22,662 nt of DNA, taken from contig CAYJOR010000043.1 in assembly GCA_964371865.1 (NCBI GenBank), forward strand, positions 1-22,662, given 5' to 3'. Within the stretch, counting starts at the first letter, position 1. The number at the start of each line of letters is the position of its first letter. The stretch is from CAYJAZ01 sp964371865. GTDB lineage: Bacteria; Desulfobacterota; Desulfovibrionia; Desulfovibrionales; Desulfovibrionaceae. Shown piece by piece: positions 15,291-22,405 of this stretch. A program made the position numbers and the translations under genes. Below the pieces are notes generated by a model. The model was not told the origin of the DNA. It worked only from the letters and a program-made list of their open reading frames with translations, and did not search any database.

Positions 15291-15905
15291 GTGATTAGGA
15301 TAATAATTTTAGATGACCATCAAGTTATTACAGATTCTTGCAGTCATATTATTAACGAACAAAAGGACATGGTTTGCATTGCAACAGCAAGTAATTCAAG
15401 CCAAGCAGAAAAAATGTGTAAAACACTAAAACCAGATCTTGTATTAGCTGATATCTCTATAGAAAGTTCTATGGCTGGAATTGAGTTTACAAAAAAAATT
15501 AAGGCTATTTTTCCACAAATCAAAATTATTCTTATGTCTGGTTTTAATGAAATATCTTATATACCCTTAGCTAAAGAAGCACTTGCAGATGCTTTTTTAT
15601 CAAAAGCTCAACCGCTTGAAAATTTTCTTGTTGCTATACGAACTGTTATGAATGGAGAAAAAGTTTTTCCTGAACCGTATCAAATCCCCTCGCCGCAAGG
15701 AGAAACACTTTTCACTCAAAGAGAGTTAGAGGTTTTAAGGTTGCTTTGTCGCTCACTCACCAGAAAAGAAATTGCTGATGAACTCGAGATTAGTATTGGC
15801 ACTGTAAAAAGGCACATCGAAAACATGCTTGTAAAATCTAACTGTAAAAGCACTATGGAATTGGTTATTTACGTAGTCGGAAACTCTTGGATTTCACCAA
15901 AATAA
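15291..15905 (+). CDS. NarL/FixJ-family response regulator
   Basis: This 204-residue protein has a receiver domain (1-120) and a LuxR-type helix-turn-helix (about 140-197). The acidic pocket is D8-D9 in ILDDHQ, the phospho-acceptor is D54 in VLADIS, and S83 (LMSG) and K105 (LSKAQ) complete the switch set. The DNA-binding domain reads TQRELEVLRLLCRSLTRKEIADELEISIGTVKRH-like; its start is TQRELEVLRLL and its recognition part is GTVKRHIENML. The start is GTG, with AAAGGA 7 bases upstream inside the end of the kinase gene. It is the output of the three-gene sensory operon; target genes are unknown. A strong bidirectional terminator follows. Confidence 0.93.
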   Translation: MIRIIILDDHQVITDSCSHIINEQKDMVCIATASNSSQAEKMCKTLKPDLVLADISIESSMAGIEFTKKIKAIFPQIKIILMSGFNEISYIPLAKEALADAFLSKAQPLENFLVAIRTVMNGEKVFPEPYQIPSPQGETLFTQRELEVLRLLCRSLTRKEIADELEISIGTVKRHIENMLVKSNCKSTMELVIYVVGNSWISPK

Positions 15906-15920
15906 AAAAGAAATAAAAAG

Positions 15921-15956
15921 ATCCTCTTATACTCAGTTGCAGAAGTATAAGAGGAT
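15921..15956. terminator. Bidirectional terminator between convergent operons
   Basis: ATCCTCTTATACT (15921-15933) pairs perfectly over 13 bp with AGTATAAGAGGAT (15944-15956) around a 10-nt loop. TTTTTATTTT follows on the plus strand, and on the minus strand the stem is followed by CTTTTTATTTC. It can stop both the response-regulator transcript and the transporter transcript coming from the right. Confidence 0.88.
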
Positions 15957-16010
15957 TTTTATTTTAAGAGTTATGAAATATATTCTAACGCTTTCTCAGA
16001 AAAAGAATTA

Positions 16011-16031
16011 ATTTAGAAACATACCCTAATT
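16011..16031. repeat. Direct repeat, copy 1 (overlaps permease stop codon)
   Basis: ATTTAGAAA, then C, then ATACCCTAATT. The copy at 21052-21072 differs only in having G at the variable position, and the flanking AATTA extends the match to about 26 bp with a 1-bp indel. The repeat includes the end of the permease gene (AAT TAG on the coding strand). Confidence 0.6.
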
Positions 16032-17906
16032 CACAAAGAGTAAAGGAACCGCCGGAATATAAGTAATTACTAGCAATACAGCAATCATTATAATTAGCAA
16101 TGGTACAATAGCTACAGAAAGTTGAGAGATTTTAGAATTGGTGATTGAACTTGCAACGAAAAGGTTAACACCTACTGGAGGAGTAACGAATCCGATGGCA
16201 AGGTTAACAACCATAATAATACCAAAGTGAACAGGATCAACTCCAAATTCCATAACAATAGGTAAAAGTACCGGTGTAAGAATAACAATTGCTGCTAAAG
16301 CTTCCATAAATGTTCCAACAAAGAGTAAGAACAAGTTGATAATCAGTAAGATAACAATTTTATTTTCTGTGAGATTTAGAATTGCTGATGCAATTGTTCC
16401 CGGCACATCTTCAAGAGTCATGATATGCCCGAATAAAGTTGCAAGAGCTATAAGAATAATAATCCCGGCTGAAGATGATGCGGATTCTGATAAAAATCCC
16501 CAAACATTTCTAAATGTTATTTCACCATAGAAAAACATTCCGGCAATTAGACCATAGATAGCAGCAACCGCCGCTGCCTCTGTTGGAGTCATAATACCGC
16601 CATAGATACCACCAAGAATAATAACAGGTACTAAAAGAGCCCACTTCGCATTCCAAAAAACTTCACAAAACATTTTGAATGATTTTTTCTTCTTTTTACC
16701 AACCCACCCTTTCTTCTTTGAGTAGAAGAAAGTGAATAGCATAAGAGCAAAACCGGTTAAAAGTCCTGGAACAATACCACCCATAAACAATTTACCAACT
16801 GACTGATTCGCTGTAATACCATATACAACAAATGGATTACTAGGTGGAATCATAACACCTATAGCACCAGCAGCCGCAACAACTGCACCTGCAAAGTATT
16901 TATCATAACCTCTTTCTATCATAGCAGGTACTGTTATCATACCAATAGCCGCAACAGTAGCCGGCCCGGAACCACTAATAGCCGCAAAAAACATACTTGC
17001 ACTAATACTTACAAGTGCAATACCACCAGGGAAGTTGCCAAGCATATAATCTGCAAGATCAAGCAATCTTTTAGAAAGACCGCCGGCACCCATTAGCACG
17101 CCGGCCGCAATAAAGAAAGGAATTGCCATAACTGAAGGATTATCAATTGCTGTGAATGGCGCTTGAGCAATATAGGCTATACGAACTGAATCCGCACCAA
17201 TAATAGTTGCTAAAGTTGCCAAACCTAAACAAATAGCAATAGGTACACCCAATAAGAGAAGAATAATAAAATATCCGAATAATAAGGTAAGCACACCAAT
17301 TTCATCAGAAATATATACAGGTGCAATAACAATAGCCGTAACTGCTACCCCTATAAGAGTATCTATAAGACCAGATTCTTTAATTTGCCTTATAATGTCT
17401 TGAATAAGACGAATAGTCATCAATCCAAAACCAATAGGTAAAATTGCATAAGGAATATAGTAAGGAATTTGCAGAGCCGCTGTTAATTGCTTTCTTTTAA
17501 ATTGAAGTTCTAGATAGTCGAGACTTGTCATAAAAATTGCTGTTGCCATAATAATAAATGCAATATCAACAATAATCCAAGTAATACCTTGTACTCTAGG
17601 GGAAAGCTTGTCATAAATAATATCAACGCGAATATTACTTCTAGAACGAATTGTAAGTGGAATAGCAGAATAAGTTGCTAAAATAAATAAAAAACGAGCT
17701 AATTCTTCTGTCCAAATAGGAATATGAATATCAGGAAAAAACTGTGAAAAAATGTAACGTCCTAAACTTTGGTATACAATAAGAAGAATGGAGCCAAGAA
17801 GGCCAAAAATCATTAATGGTTTTTCTAAGTTTTCATCAATGTATGAAAGAATGCTTTTTTTAGGGATATGTTCTTGTGCTGTTGAAAAATCTTTAGTTTC
17901 TTGCAT
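16026..17906 (-). CDS. dctM: TRAP transporter fused small and large permease (DctQM)
   Basis: This 626-residue inner-membrane protein couples uptake of an organic anion to a sodium gradient, with substrate handed over by the binding protein encoded upstream. Residues about 25-170 form the four-helix DctQ part, with IPIWTEELARFLFILA typical of the family. Residues about 190-620 form the 12-helix DctM part, including AISGSGPATVAAIG and the PPSNPFVVYGI loop. Fused QM permeases are common and the length is normal. An excellent AAAGGAG lies 5 bases before the ATG. It is the last gene of the dehydrogenase-binding protein-permease unit. The dct symbol is a family name only; the transported compound is probably that oxidised by the adjacent HisD-family enzyme. 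Confidence 0.93.
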   Translation of the reverse strand: MQETKDFSTAQEHIPKKSILSYIDENLEKPLMIFGLLGSILLIVYQSLGRYIFSQFFPDIHIPIWTEELARFLFILATYSAIPLTIRSRSNIRVDIIYDKLSPRVQGITWIIVDIAFIIMATAIFMTSLDYLELQFKRKQLTAALQIPYYIPYAILPIGFGLMTIRLIQDIIRQIKESGLIDTLIGVAVTAIVIAPVYISDEIGVLTLLFGYFIILLLLGVPIAICLGLATLATIIGADSVRIAYIAQAPFTAIDNPSVMAIPFFIAAGVLMGAGGLSKRLLDLADYMLGNFPGGIALVSISASMFFAAISGSGPATVAAIGMITVPAMIERGYDKYFAGAVVAAAGAIGVMIPPSNPFVVYGITANQSVGKLFMGGIVPGLLTGFALMLFTFFYSKKKGWVGKKKKKSFKMFCEVFWNAKWALLVPVIILGGIYGGIMTPTEAAAVAAIYGLIAGMFFYGEITFRNVWGFLSESASSSAGIIILIALATLFGHIMTLEDVPGTIASAILNLTENKIVILLIINLFLLFVGTFMEALAAIVILTPVLLPIVMEFGVDPVHFGIIMVVNLAIGFVTPPVGVNLFVASSITNSKISQLSVAIVPLLIIMIAVLLVITYIPAVPLLFVN

Positions 17907-18018
17907 GAATACTCCTTTAATGAACTAGCAAAGGCTACTTCTCTACATGCTTTTGACATCAGTATAATATCAAACAAAATATTTTCTTAAAATGCCAAAA
18001 GCAATATTGCGCTTATAA

Positions 18019-18050
18019 AATAGGATACCCTTATAAAAGAGTATCCTATT
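18019..18050 (-). terminator. Intercistronic hairpin between binding-protein and permease genes
   Basis: AATAGGATAC (18019-18028) and GTATCCTATT (18041-18050) pair perfectly over 10 bp around a 12-nt loop. On the minus strand the stem is followed by TTATAAGC. It probably lets the abundant periplasmic binding protein be expressed above the permease by partial termination or protection of the 3' end. The small palindrome GCAATATTGC lies just downstream (18001-18010). Confidence 0.65.
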
Positions 18051-18060
18051 GATTATACAA

Positions 18061-19080
18061 TTATTTTTGTGTGTCTAATAGAAGTTGAAGAGCTTTAGGA
18101 TCGAGTTGATCTTTGAATTCGTCCCACACAACTTTTGTTTGTTCAACAAGCTGAGCACGTTCTTCAGGAGTTACATCATGAAATTGTATATTTAGTTTTA
18201 GCATTTCATTTTTGGAATTTTCATCAATTACTATAGAAATTTCACGTTGCCAATCAAGAGCTTCCGCAGCAGCTTCTCTAATTATAGCTTGTGCAGCTTC
18301 AGGCAATTCATCATAAATTTCTTTATTCATCATAAGAATGTGCATGCTGTAGTTATGCTCTGAATTGATAGCATATTTTAATACTTCAACGTGTTTTGCA
18401 GTAACTAAGTGTTCCCAGTTATTTCCTTCAGCATCAACAGTTCCTTGTTGAAGAGCTGTATAAGTATCACCCCATGCAAGAGGAGCTGGAATCATACCAA
18501 GTGAACGAGCAACAGCAACTTCAATTGGTGAATCAGTAGTACGAGTTTTAAGACCTTTTAAATCGCCTACGCTATTTAATGGTTTATCTGTAGAAACGAA
18601 GTTACGATAACCGTATTCACTCCACATAATGGTAGTCATACCAATGTTATTAGCAACTGTTTCAAAATATTTTCCAAGTTCACCATCGTCAAGAGCTTTA
18701 TAAAGATTTTGCTGATATTGCGGAGAAGTTGCATATGGTAAATCAAAAACCATGTATTCTCTTGCAAAACTTGCCATATTTGGAGATGAGCAAGAAGCCA
18801 TATCAAGAGTACCAAGTTGAACGCTTTCTAATGTTGCTCTATCACTTCCTAAAACAGCATTTGAATAAAGTTTAACTTCGATTTTTCCACCTGATTTTTC
18901 ATCAACAAGTTCTACGAATTTTTCATAACCACGAACCATATTACTTCCATTTGGGCTGGGACTAGCTAACTTAAGTCTTATTTTTTTTCCTGTGTAAGGT
19001 TCTGCTGCAATAGAAGGGCTTGCAAGACAGAGTGTTAATAAAGCAAAAGTAATTGTGGTAAAAATAGATTTTAATCGCAT
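18061..19080 (-). CDS. dctP: TRAP transporter periplasmic solute-binding protein (DctP family)
   Basis: The protein has 339 residues from ATG 19080, chosen over an in-frame TTG 12 bases upstream because GGAGGAG lies just before the ATG. A signal peptide (MRLKSIFTTI, hydrophobic core, cleavage after SIAA about residue 26) precedes a DctP fold. The family's conserved anion-binding Arg is in LKTRTTDSPI (about residue 180), and ALQQGTVDAEGNNW is a further landmark. It captures a small anion and delivers it to the fused permease. Carboxylates are the usual ligands, and a sulfonate is possible given the neighbouring HpsN-like enzyme. The gene is flanked on both sides by strong hairpins. Confidence 0.93.
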   Translation of the reverse strand: MRLKSIFTTITFALLTLCLASPSIAAEPYTGKKIRLKLASPSPNGSNMVRGYEKFVELVDEKSGGKIEVKLYSNAVLGSDRATLESVQLGTLDMASCSSPNMASFAREYMVFDLPYATSPQYQQNLYKALDDGELGKYFETVANNIGMTTIMWSEYGYRNFVSTDKPLNSVGDLKGLKTRTTDSPIEVAVARSLGMIPAPLAWGDTYTALQQGTVDAEGNNWEHLVTAKHVEVLKYAINSEHNYSMHILMMNKEIYDELPEAAQAIIREAAAEALDWQREISIVIDENSKNEMLKLNIQFHDVTPEERAQLVEQTKVVWDEFKDQLDPKALQLLLDTQK

Positions 19081-19138
19081 AGTCTCCTCCAATGAAAACT
19101 AGTTAAAAGGGTGTTAAGGCTATTAAGGTTCTAAGAAA

Positions 19139-19179
19139 ATGTTTCCGAACTATTCAATAGCTGATTTGTTCGGAAACAT
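19139..19179 (-). terminator. Intercistronic hairpin between dehydrogenase and binding-protein genes
   Basis: ATGTTTCCGAAC (19139-19150) and GTTCGGAAACAT (19168-19179) form a perfect 12-bp stem around a 17-nt loop. On the minus strand it is followed by TTTCTTAG. It starts about 15 bp after the dehydrogenase stop codon. A second perfect inverted repeat CTAATTTT-C-AAAATTAG (19183-19199) overlaps that stop. No clear promoter lies between this hairpin and the next gene, so partial termination is more likely than a full stop. Confidence 0.7.
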
Positions 19180-19195
19180 CTGCTAATTTTCAAAA

Positions 19196-20509
19196 TTAGT
19201 ATTTTGGATGCTCATAAACGTGGAAATCCCATTTTTTACCAGGATTTAGTTTAGTTAAGCGCCAGTCACACGCTCTTGCGTGTCCTTCCATACCTTCAAC
19301 ACGTGAAAGACGTGAGCCATATTCACTTACTGTGCAGCATGATTCTTCATTTAAAGGATCTTGATAAGTAAGAACTTTAAGATATTTGTGCACGTTTAAT
19401 CCACCAGTAAAGTGACCAGCTTTTTTAGTTGGAAGAATGTGGTTAGGGCCAGAACATTTATCACCATGAGTTACAGTTGAGAATTCGCCCATGAAGAGTG
19501 AACCGTAAGATGATAAATTAGCAAGCCACCAGTCAGGGTCATCACAAAGAACTTCAAGGTGTTCAGGAGCATAAGCATCACTGATTTTTACCATTTCTTC
19601 ACGATTTTCGCAAAGGATAACTTCGCCATATTCTTCCCAAGATTTCAATGGAGTTGCAGGATCAGGCATATCTGCAATAAGTTTAGGCATAAGTTCGATA
19701 ACTTTTTCAGCTAATTCGCGTGAATCAGTGAAGAGCCATACAGGTGAGTTTGTTCCATGTTCGCCTTGTGATAAAAGATCGATAGCAACTGTCATAGGGT
19801 CAGCATTTTTGTCTGCAAGGATAGCAATTTCAGACGGACCGGCAAATAAGTCAATACCACACACGCCTTCACCAGCTAAAATAGCTTTAGCTTCAGCAAC
19901 ATACGCATTACCAGGACCGGTGATAATATTAGCTTTTTTACCAGTAAATAAGCCATAAGCCATAGTTGCAACAGCTTGAACGCCACCCATTTCTAAAATA
20001 ATATCAGCACCGGCAAGTTCCATAGCATAACATACTGAAGCATCAATGCTGTCACCACGAGGAGGAGTTGCAGCAACAACAAATGGAACACCAGCAACTT
20101 TAGCAGTAGCAACACTCATAAGCACTGAACATGTATGAGCAAAACGACCACCTGGAACATAACAACCCGCTACGTCCATTGGAATAACCTTTTGACCGGC
20201 ACGAACACCAGCTGGGGTGGTAATCTCAAAATCTTTAATGCTGTCACGCTGAGCTTGAGCAAAAGCTACAATTTGTTCATGAGCAAAGCGAATATCAGCT
20301 TTTACATTTTCAGGAACACTTGCGATGAGTTTTTGTTTCTTTTCTTCAGAAAGAATAAAATCATCATCCCAGTTATCAAATTTCTTAGCGATTGCACGAA
20401 TTGCATCTTCGCCATTTGCACGGATATCTGCTAAAATCGCTTCAACATTTGCACGAGCTGTGTTACTGAATTCTTCTGCTGAAGTAGCAGCTTTTTTTAA
20501 GTATTCCAT
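19196..20509 (-). CDS. HisD-family dehydrogenase, HpsN-like (probable sulfopropanediol or related alcohol dehydrogenase)
   Basis: The protein has 437 residues from ATG 20509, chosen over an in-frame GTG 12 bases upstream because AAGGTGG is well placed for the ATG. HisD-type enzymes use NAD+ and zinc to oxidise an alcohol in two steps to the acid. All zinc and catalytic positions are visible: Gln248 and His251 in LSQGEHG, Glu316-His317 in APEHLEV, Asp350 and His357 in GDKCSGPNH, and His410 in MEGHAR. HFTGGLNVHKYLK, TYQDPLNEES and EYGSRLSRVEG resemble TRAP-linked HisD paralogues such as sulfopropanediol 3-dehydrogenase (HpsN) more than histidine-biosynthesis HisD. The neighbours are a GntR/UTRA regulator and a TRAP transporter, with no his genes. 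Oxidation of 2,3-dihydroxypropane-1-sulfonate is the best guess, but the substrate is not proven. Many databases would label it histidinol dehydrogenase. Confidence 0.85.
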   Translation of the reverse strand: MEYLKKAATSAEEFSNTARANVEAILADIRANGEDAIRAIAKKFDNWDDDFILSEEKKQKLIASVPENVKADIRFAHEQIVAFAQAQRDSIKDFEITTPAGVRAGQKVIPMDVAGCYVPGGRFAHTCSVLMSVATAKVAGVPFVVAATPPRGDSIDASVCYAMELAGADIILEMGGVQAVATMAYGLFTGKKANIITGPGNAYVAEAKAILAGEGVCGIDLFAGPSEIAILADKNADPMTVAIDLLSQGEHGTNSPVWLFTDSRELAEKVIELMPKLIADMPDPATPLKSWEEYGEVILCENREEMVKISDAYAPEHLEVLCDDPDWWLANLSSYGSLFMGEFSTVTHGDKCSGPNHILPTKKAGHFTGGLNVHKYLKVLTYQDPLNEESCCTVSEYGSRLSRVEGMEGHARACDWRLTKLNPGKKWDFHVYEHPKY

Positions 20510-20596
20510 TTTATTATCCACCTTTTCTTGTTATTAAAAAAAATTAAACTATCGGCCAATAAAAAACTAAATCTTGAAAGTATACTTAACTCTTGA

Positions 20597-20623
20597 ATAA
20601 TATATCTTATATAAGACTGTCAA
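20597..20623 (-). promoter_or_regulatory. Predicted dehydrogenase-TRAP operon promoter with embedded operator
   Basis: On the minus strand a perfect -35 TTGACA (20623-20618) is followed after 15 bp by TATTAT (20602-20597), five of six matches to the -10 consensus. The spacing is slightly short, as is common in regulated promoters. The spacer is almost entirely the palindromic operator, so a bound repressor would block polymerase directly. The predicted leader is about 80 nt. Confidence 0.6.
20604..20617. promoter_or_regulatory. Operator 1 for the GntR/UTRA regulator (predicted)
   Basis: ATCTTATATAAGAC is an inverted repeat with a 12-bp perfect core. It matches the second copy at 13 of 14 positions and sits between -35 and -10 of the operon promoter. 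HutC-subfamily GntR repressors bind short palindromes with GT and AC ends, which suits this sequence. Confidence 0.6.
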
Positions 20624-20640
20624 TACATAATTGAGATTTT

Positions 20641-20664
20641 TTATCAAAAAAATTATCAAAAAAA
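20641..20664. repeat. Two tandem 12-bp units with A-tracts
   Basis: TTATCAAAAAAA occurs twice head to tail, between the two operators. The A7 runs repeat at about one helical turn and may bend the DNA, which could help a loop between operators. It could equally be a chance low-complexity duplication. Confidence 0.5.
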
Positions 20665-20712
20665 TAATTTCCTTATTATTTTAGATAGTTAAGAAATAAC
20701 AAATTTCAACAA

Positions 20713-20726
20713 GTCTTATATAAGAC
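20713..20726. promoter_or_regulatory. Operator 2 for the GntR/UTRA regulator (predicted)
   Basis: GTCTTATATAAGAC is a perfect 14-bp palindrome. Its centre is 109 bp from that of operator 1, close to a whole number of helical turns, so cooperative binding with looping is possible. Confidence 0.6.
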
Positions 20727-20803
20727 CTATTGAGTGGTGTTTTTTTATTGATTGGATATTCAATCACTGCTAAAAACAAAATAAAGTTTTATTAATAATA
20801 CTT

Positions 20804-20838
20804 ATAAATAGAATTAAAAAATTTTTAACTCTATTTAT
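20804..20838 (-). terminator. Hairpin downstream of the regulator gene
   Basis: ATAAATAGA and TCTATTTAT arms, extended by TTAA/TTAA through a G-U pair on the minus strand, form about 14 pairs. It is AT-only at the top and not followed by a strong U-run, so it is a weak terminator candidate for the GntR transcript. Confidence 0.35.
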
Positions 20839-21051
20839 AGTTATTTTCTAGGGCATGTCCCTAAATTAAGAAATTCTGTGGAATTTTCACGTCATTTCAA
20901 TACATATGTATAAAGCATATAAAAAAAACAGATATACTCAATTCTTTCTAACATCTTGATTTATTGTTAACTATTTTTAATAAAAGAATAAGCTTTCTAA
21001 TTTAAAAAGTCATAAACTCGAATCAGCTGGTGGAGTTTACAACTTAATTAG

Positions 21052-21072
21052 ATTTAGAAAGATACCCTAATT
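21052..21072. repeat. Direct repeat, copy 2 (overlaps regulator stop codon)
   Basis: ATTTAGAAA, then G, then ATACCCTAATT. It is the partner of 16011-16031 in the same orientation, about 5.04 kb apart. Both copies give their genes the same last codon and stop (AAT TAG). Confidence 0.6.
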
Positions 21073-21798
21073 TATAGTGACTTTATATGTGTATTTTTCA
21101 GAATTTACCTTACTCTCTCTATACTCGATTATTCTGCTATGAATATCTAAAGAAGTTCTCTTAACAAGGAGTAAGGGTGTGTTTTCTTGAATATTGAAAC
21201 ATTTAGCATCTTGCGAATTTGCCAATGTCACGCTCATTTCTTCGCTTGCAGTTGATACACGCATAGCAAACTCGCTTATATAGAAAGCATAAAGTCGAAT
21301 TGGTAATTCTGTAAGGTTTTCAAGGGTATCTTTTTTGAAGTGTTTAACAGGAATATAAACAACTTCAGATACAACTATTTCTGAACTATCTTCATCAATA
21401 GGGCGAAGACGTTCCGTATAAACAACTTTATCACTGATATTAATATCTAATTTTTCAGCAAGCTCTTGTGTAGGGGTGATTATTTCATGAAAGAGTGCGC
21501 GAGTAGCTGGATATAAGCGTTTATTACTTTTATCGCATAAATTATAGAAAGGAAAAACAGTACTCCCTTCATTAAGGTCTGCTACTGTAGTTCCTTTTCC
21601 TTGGTAACGAATTAAATGCTTTTCGTTTGTAAGTTCTTCAAGGGCTTTTCTTAGAGTACCTTGACTCACTCCGTATTGTTCAGCAAGAGCAAATTCATTT
21701 GGCATAAAAGTTCCTGGGGGCCACTCACCAGCAACAATTCTTTCAAAAATATTTTCTTTTACCTGTAAATATAATGGTTTGAAGCGAACCTTTTCCAT
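21067..21798 (-). CDS. GntR-family (HutC/UTRA subfamily) transcriptional regulator
   Basis: The 243-residue protein has an N-terminal winged helix (about 8-75) with PLYLQVKENIFERIVAGEW, PNEFALAEQYGVSQGTLRKA and IRYQGKGTTVA, all standard for GntR proteins. A UTRA ligand-binding domain follows (about 90-240), with VVYTERLRPIDEDSSEIVVSE and the terminal RESKVNSEKYTYKV motif. UTRA domains bind small metabolites that release the repressor from DNA. It should control the dehydrogenase-TRAP operon downstream on the same strand, where two matching palindromes occur. An AGGAC ribosome site precedes the ATG. No copy of the operator was seen at its own promoter, so autoregulation is not evident. Confidence 0.92.
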   Translation of the reverse strand: MEKVRFKPLYLQVKENIFERIVAGEWPPGTFMPNEFALAEQYGVSQGTLRKALEELTNEKHLIRYQGKGTTVADLNEGSTVFPFYNLCDKSNKRLYPATRALFHEIITPTQELAEKLDINISDKVVYTERLRPIDEDSSEIVVSEVVYIPVKHFKKDTLENLTELPIRLYAFYISEFAMRVSTASEEMSVTLANSQDAKCFNIQENTPLLLVKRTSLDIHSRIIEYRESKVNSEKYTYKVTIN

Positions 21799-21892
21799 AA
21801 AAAGTCCTGTTTTATTTATTTTTTTGTGGAGATAAATTTTTTATAAGTAGAAAATAAATCTACTACATCAAGATAACACCTCAACAGTGTTT

Positions 21893-21921
21893 TTTATAAA
21901 GAAAAATCTTTAGAAAGTCAA
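21893..21921 (-). promoter_or_regulatory. Predicted promoter of the GntR-family regulator
   Basis: On the minus strand TTGACT (21921-21916) and TATAAA (21898-21893) are spaced 17 bp apart, a good sigma70-type promoter. Two small hairpins follow in the leader: AACAC/GTGTT, and AGTAGA-N7-TCTACT (21846-21864). Confidence 0.55.
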
Positions 21922-22017
21922 ATAAGTTATGAAAAAATATTTACAGTTGAACTTTCAAAAGTCAAAAAAATGTAAAAGCTTGACCTCTGATACATTGCCC
22001 CTTTAGAGGGTTCTTCC

Positions 22018-22206
22018 TCAAAAAAAGGTTTTACTCGGAATATGGTCCACATCTTCAAAGCTGATTTTCTTGCGCGCTGACCAGGGATTGATATTCAAAT
22101 TTAGTGCTACCATTTTGTCAAGAACATTGATAGGTATTTGTAATGTATTCAACAGTAAATGCTTTGAAGAAAGACTCAAAATATGTGGATTCAATATCCA
22201 TATCAA
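22018..22206 (-). pseudogene. Gene remnant resembling the N-terminus of DUF3150 proteins
   Basis: The frame reads INVLDKMVALNLNINPWSARKKISFEDVD-like: LNLNINPWSARKK followed by ISFEDVDHIPSK. This recalls the start of DUF3150 proteins, found on plasmids, phages and integrated elements of proteobacteria, where a short N-terminal segment carries a WSxRKK motif. The frame stops at a run of seven T; reading through with a one-base shift continues FEEEPSKGAMYQRSS. The full domain is absent. Codon choice is richer in G and C at third positions than in the surrounding genes. The match is from memory and tentative. Confidence 0.4.
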
Positions 22207-22222
22207 AAATATATAGAATTTT

Positions 22223-22405
22223 CTAAGGTATGCCTAAAAATTCTTTTTCTCGACTCACGTCCTTAAAGAAAGTGGTGTTGGTCTTGACGTCAGTGATAAT
22301 GCTGAGGCCGGGCAGTACTTCCTTAGCAATGCAATCATGAGAGACACCATTACGCAGATTGGTGAGAAAAATATTAAATTTATATGCTAAGCATAATACT
22401 TCCAT
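22223..22405 (-). pseudogene. Unrecognised coding remnant upstream of the DUF3150-like fragment
   Basis: A 60-residue frame (MEVLCLAYKFNIFLTNLRNG at its start, SREKEFLGIP at its end) has coding-like codon use with many C- or G-ending codons, unlike the AT-ending codons of the neighbours. There is no ribosome site and no recognised domain. It is in a different frame from the next fragment on the same strand. It probably belongs to the same decayed, horizontally acquired stretch, though a real short gene cannot be excluded. Confidence 0.3.

Larger units (their letters stand above)
20510..21066. other. 557-bp control region between regulator and dehydrogenase genes
   Basis: It contains, from right to left, the regulator stop with a direct-repeat copy (21052-21072), a TAGGG-CATGT-CCCTA inverted repeat (20850-20864), a 14-pair hairpin (20804-20838) that may end the regulator transcript, an upstream operator (20713-20726), a 12-bp tandem repeat with A-tracts (20641-20664), and the promoter with the second operator (20597-20623). 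No credible small gene was found on either strand; overlapping ORFs on the plus strand are shadows of the dehydrogenase gene. Confidence 0.65.

Noticed and set aside
19196..20509. Classical histidinol dehydrogenase of histidine biosynthesis
   Set aside because: No his genes are nearby, the neighbours are a TRAP transporter and a GntR/UTRA regulator, and C-terminal motifs resemble HpsN-type paralogues. Not fully excluded without a tree.
20850..20864. TAGGG-CATGT-CCCTA inverted repeat as an insertion-sequence end
   Set aside because: No matching inverted partner, transposase or target duplication was found in the window.
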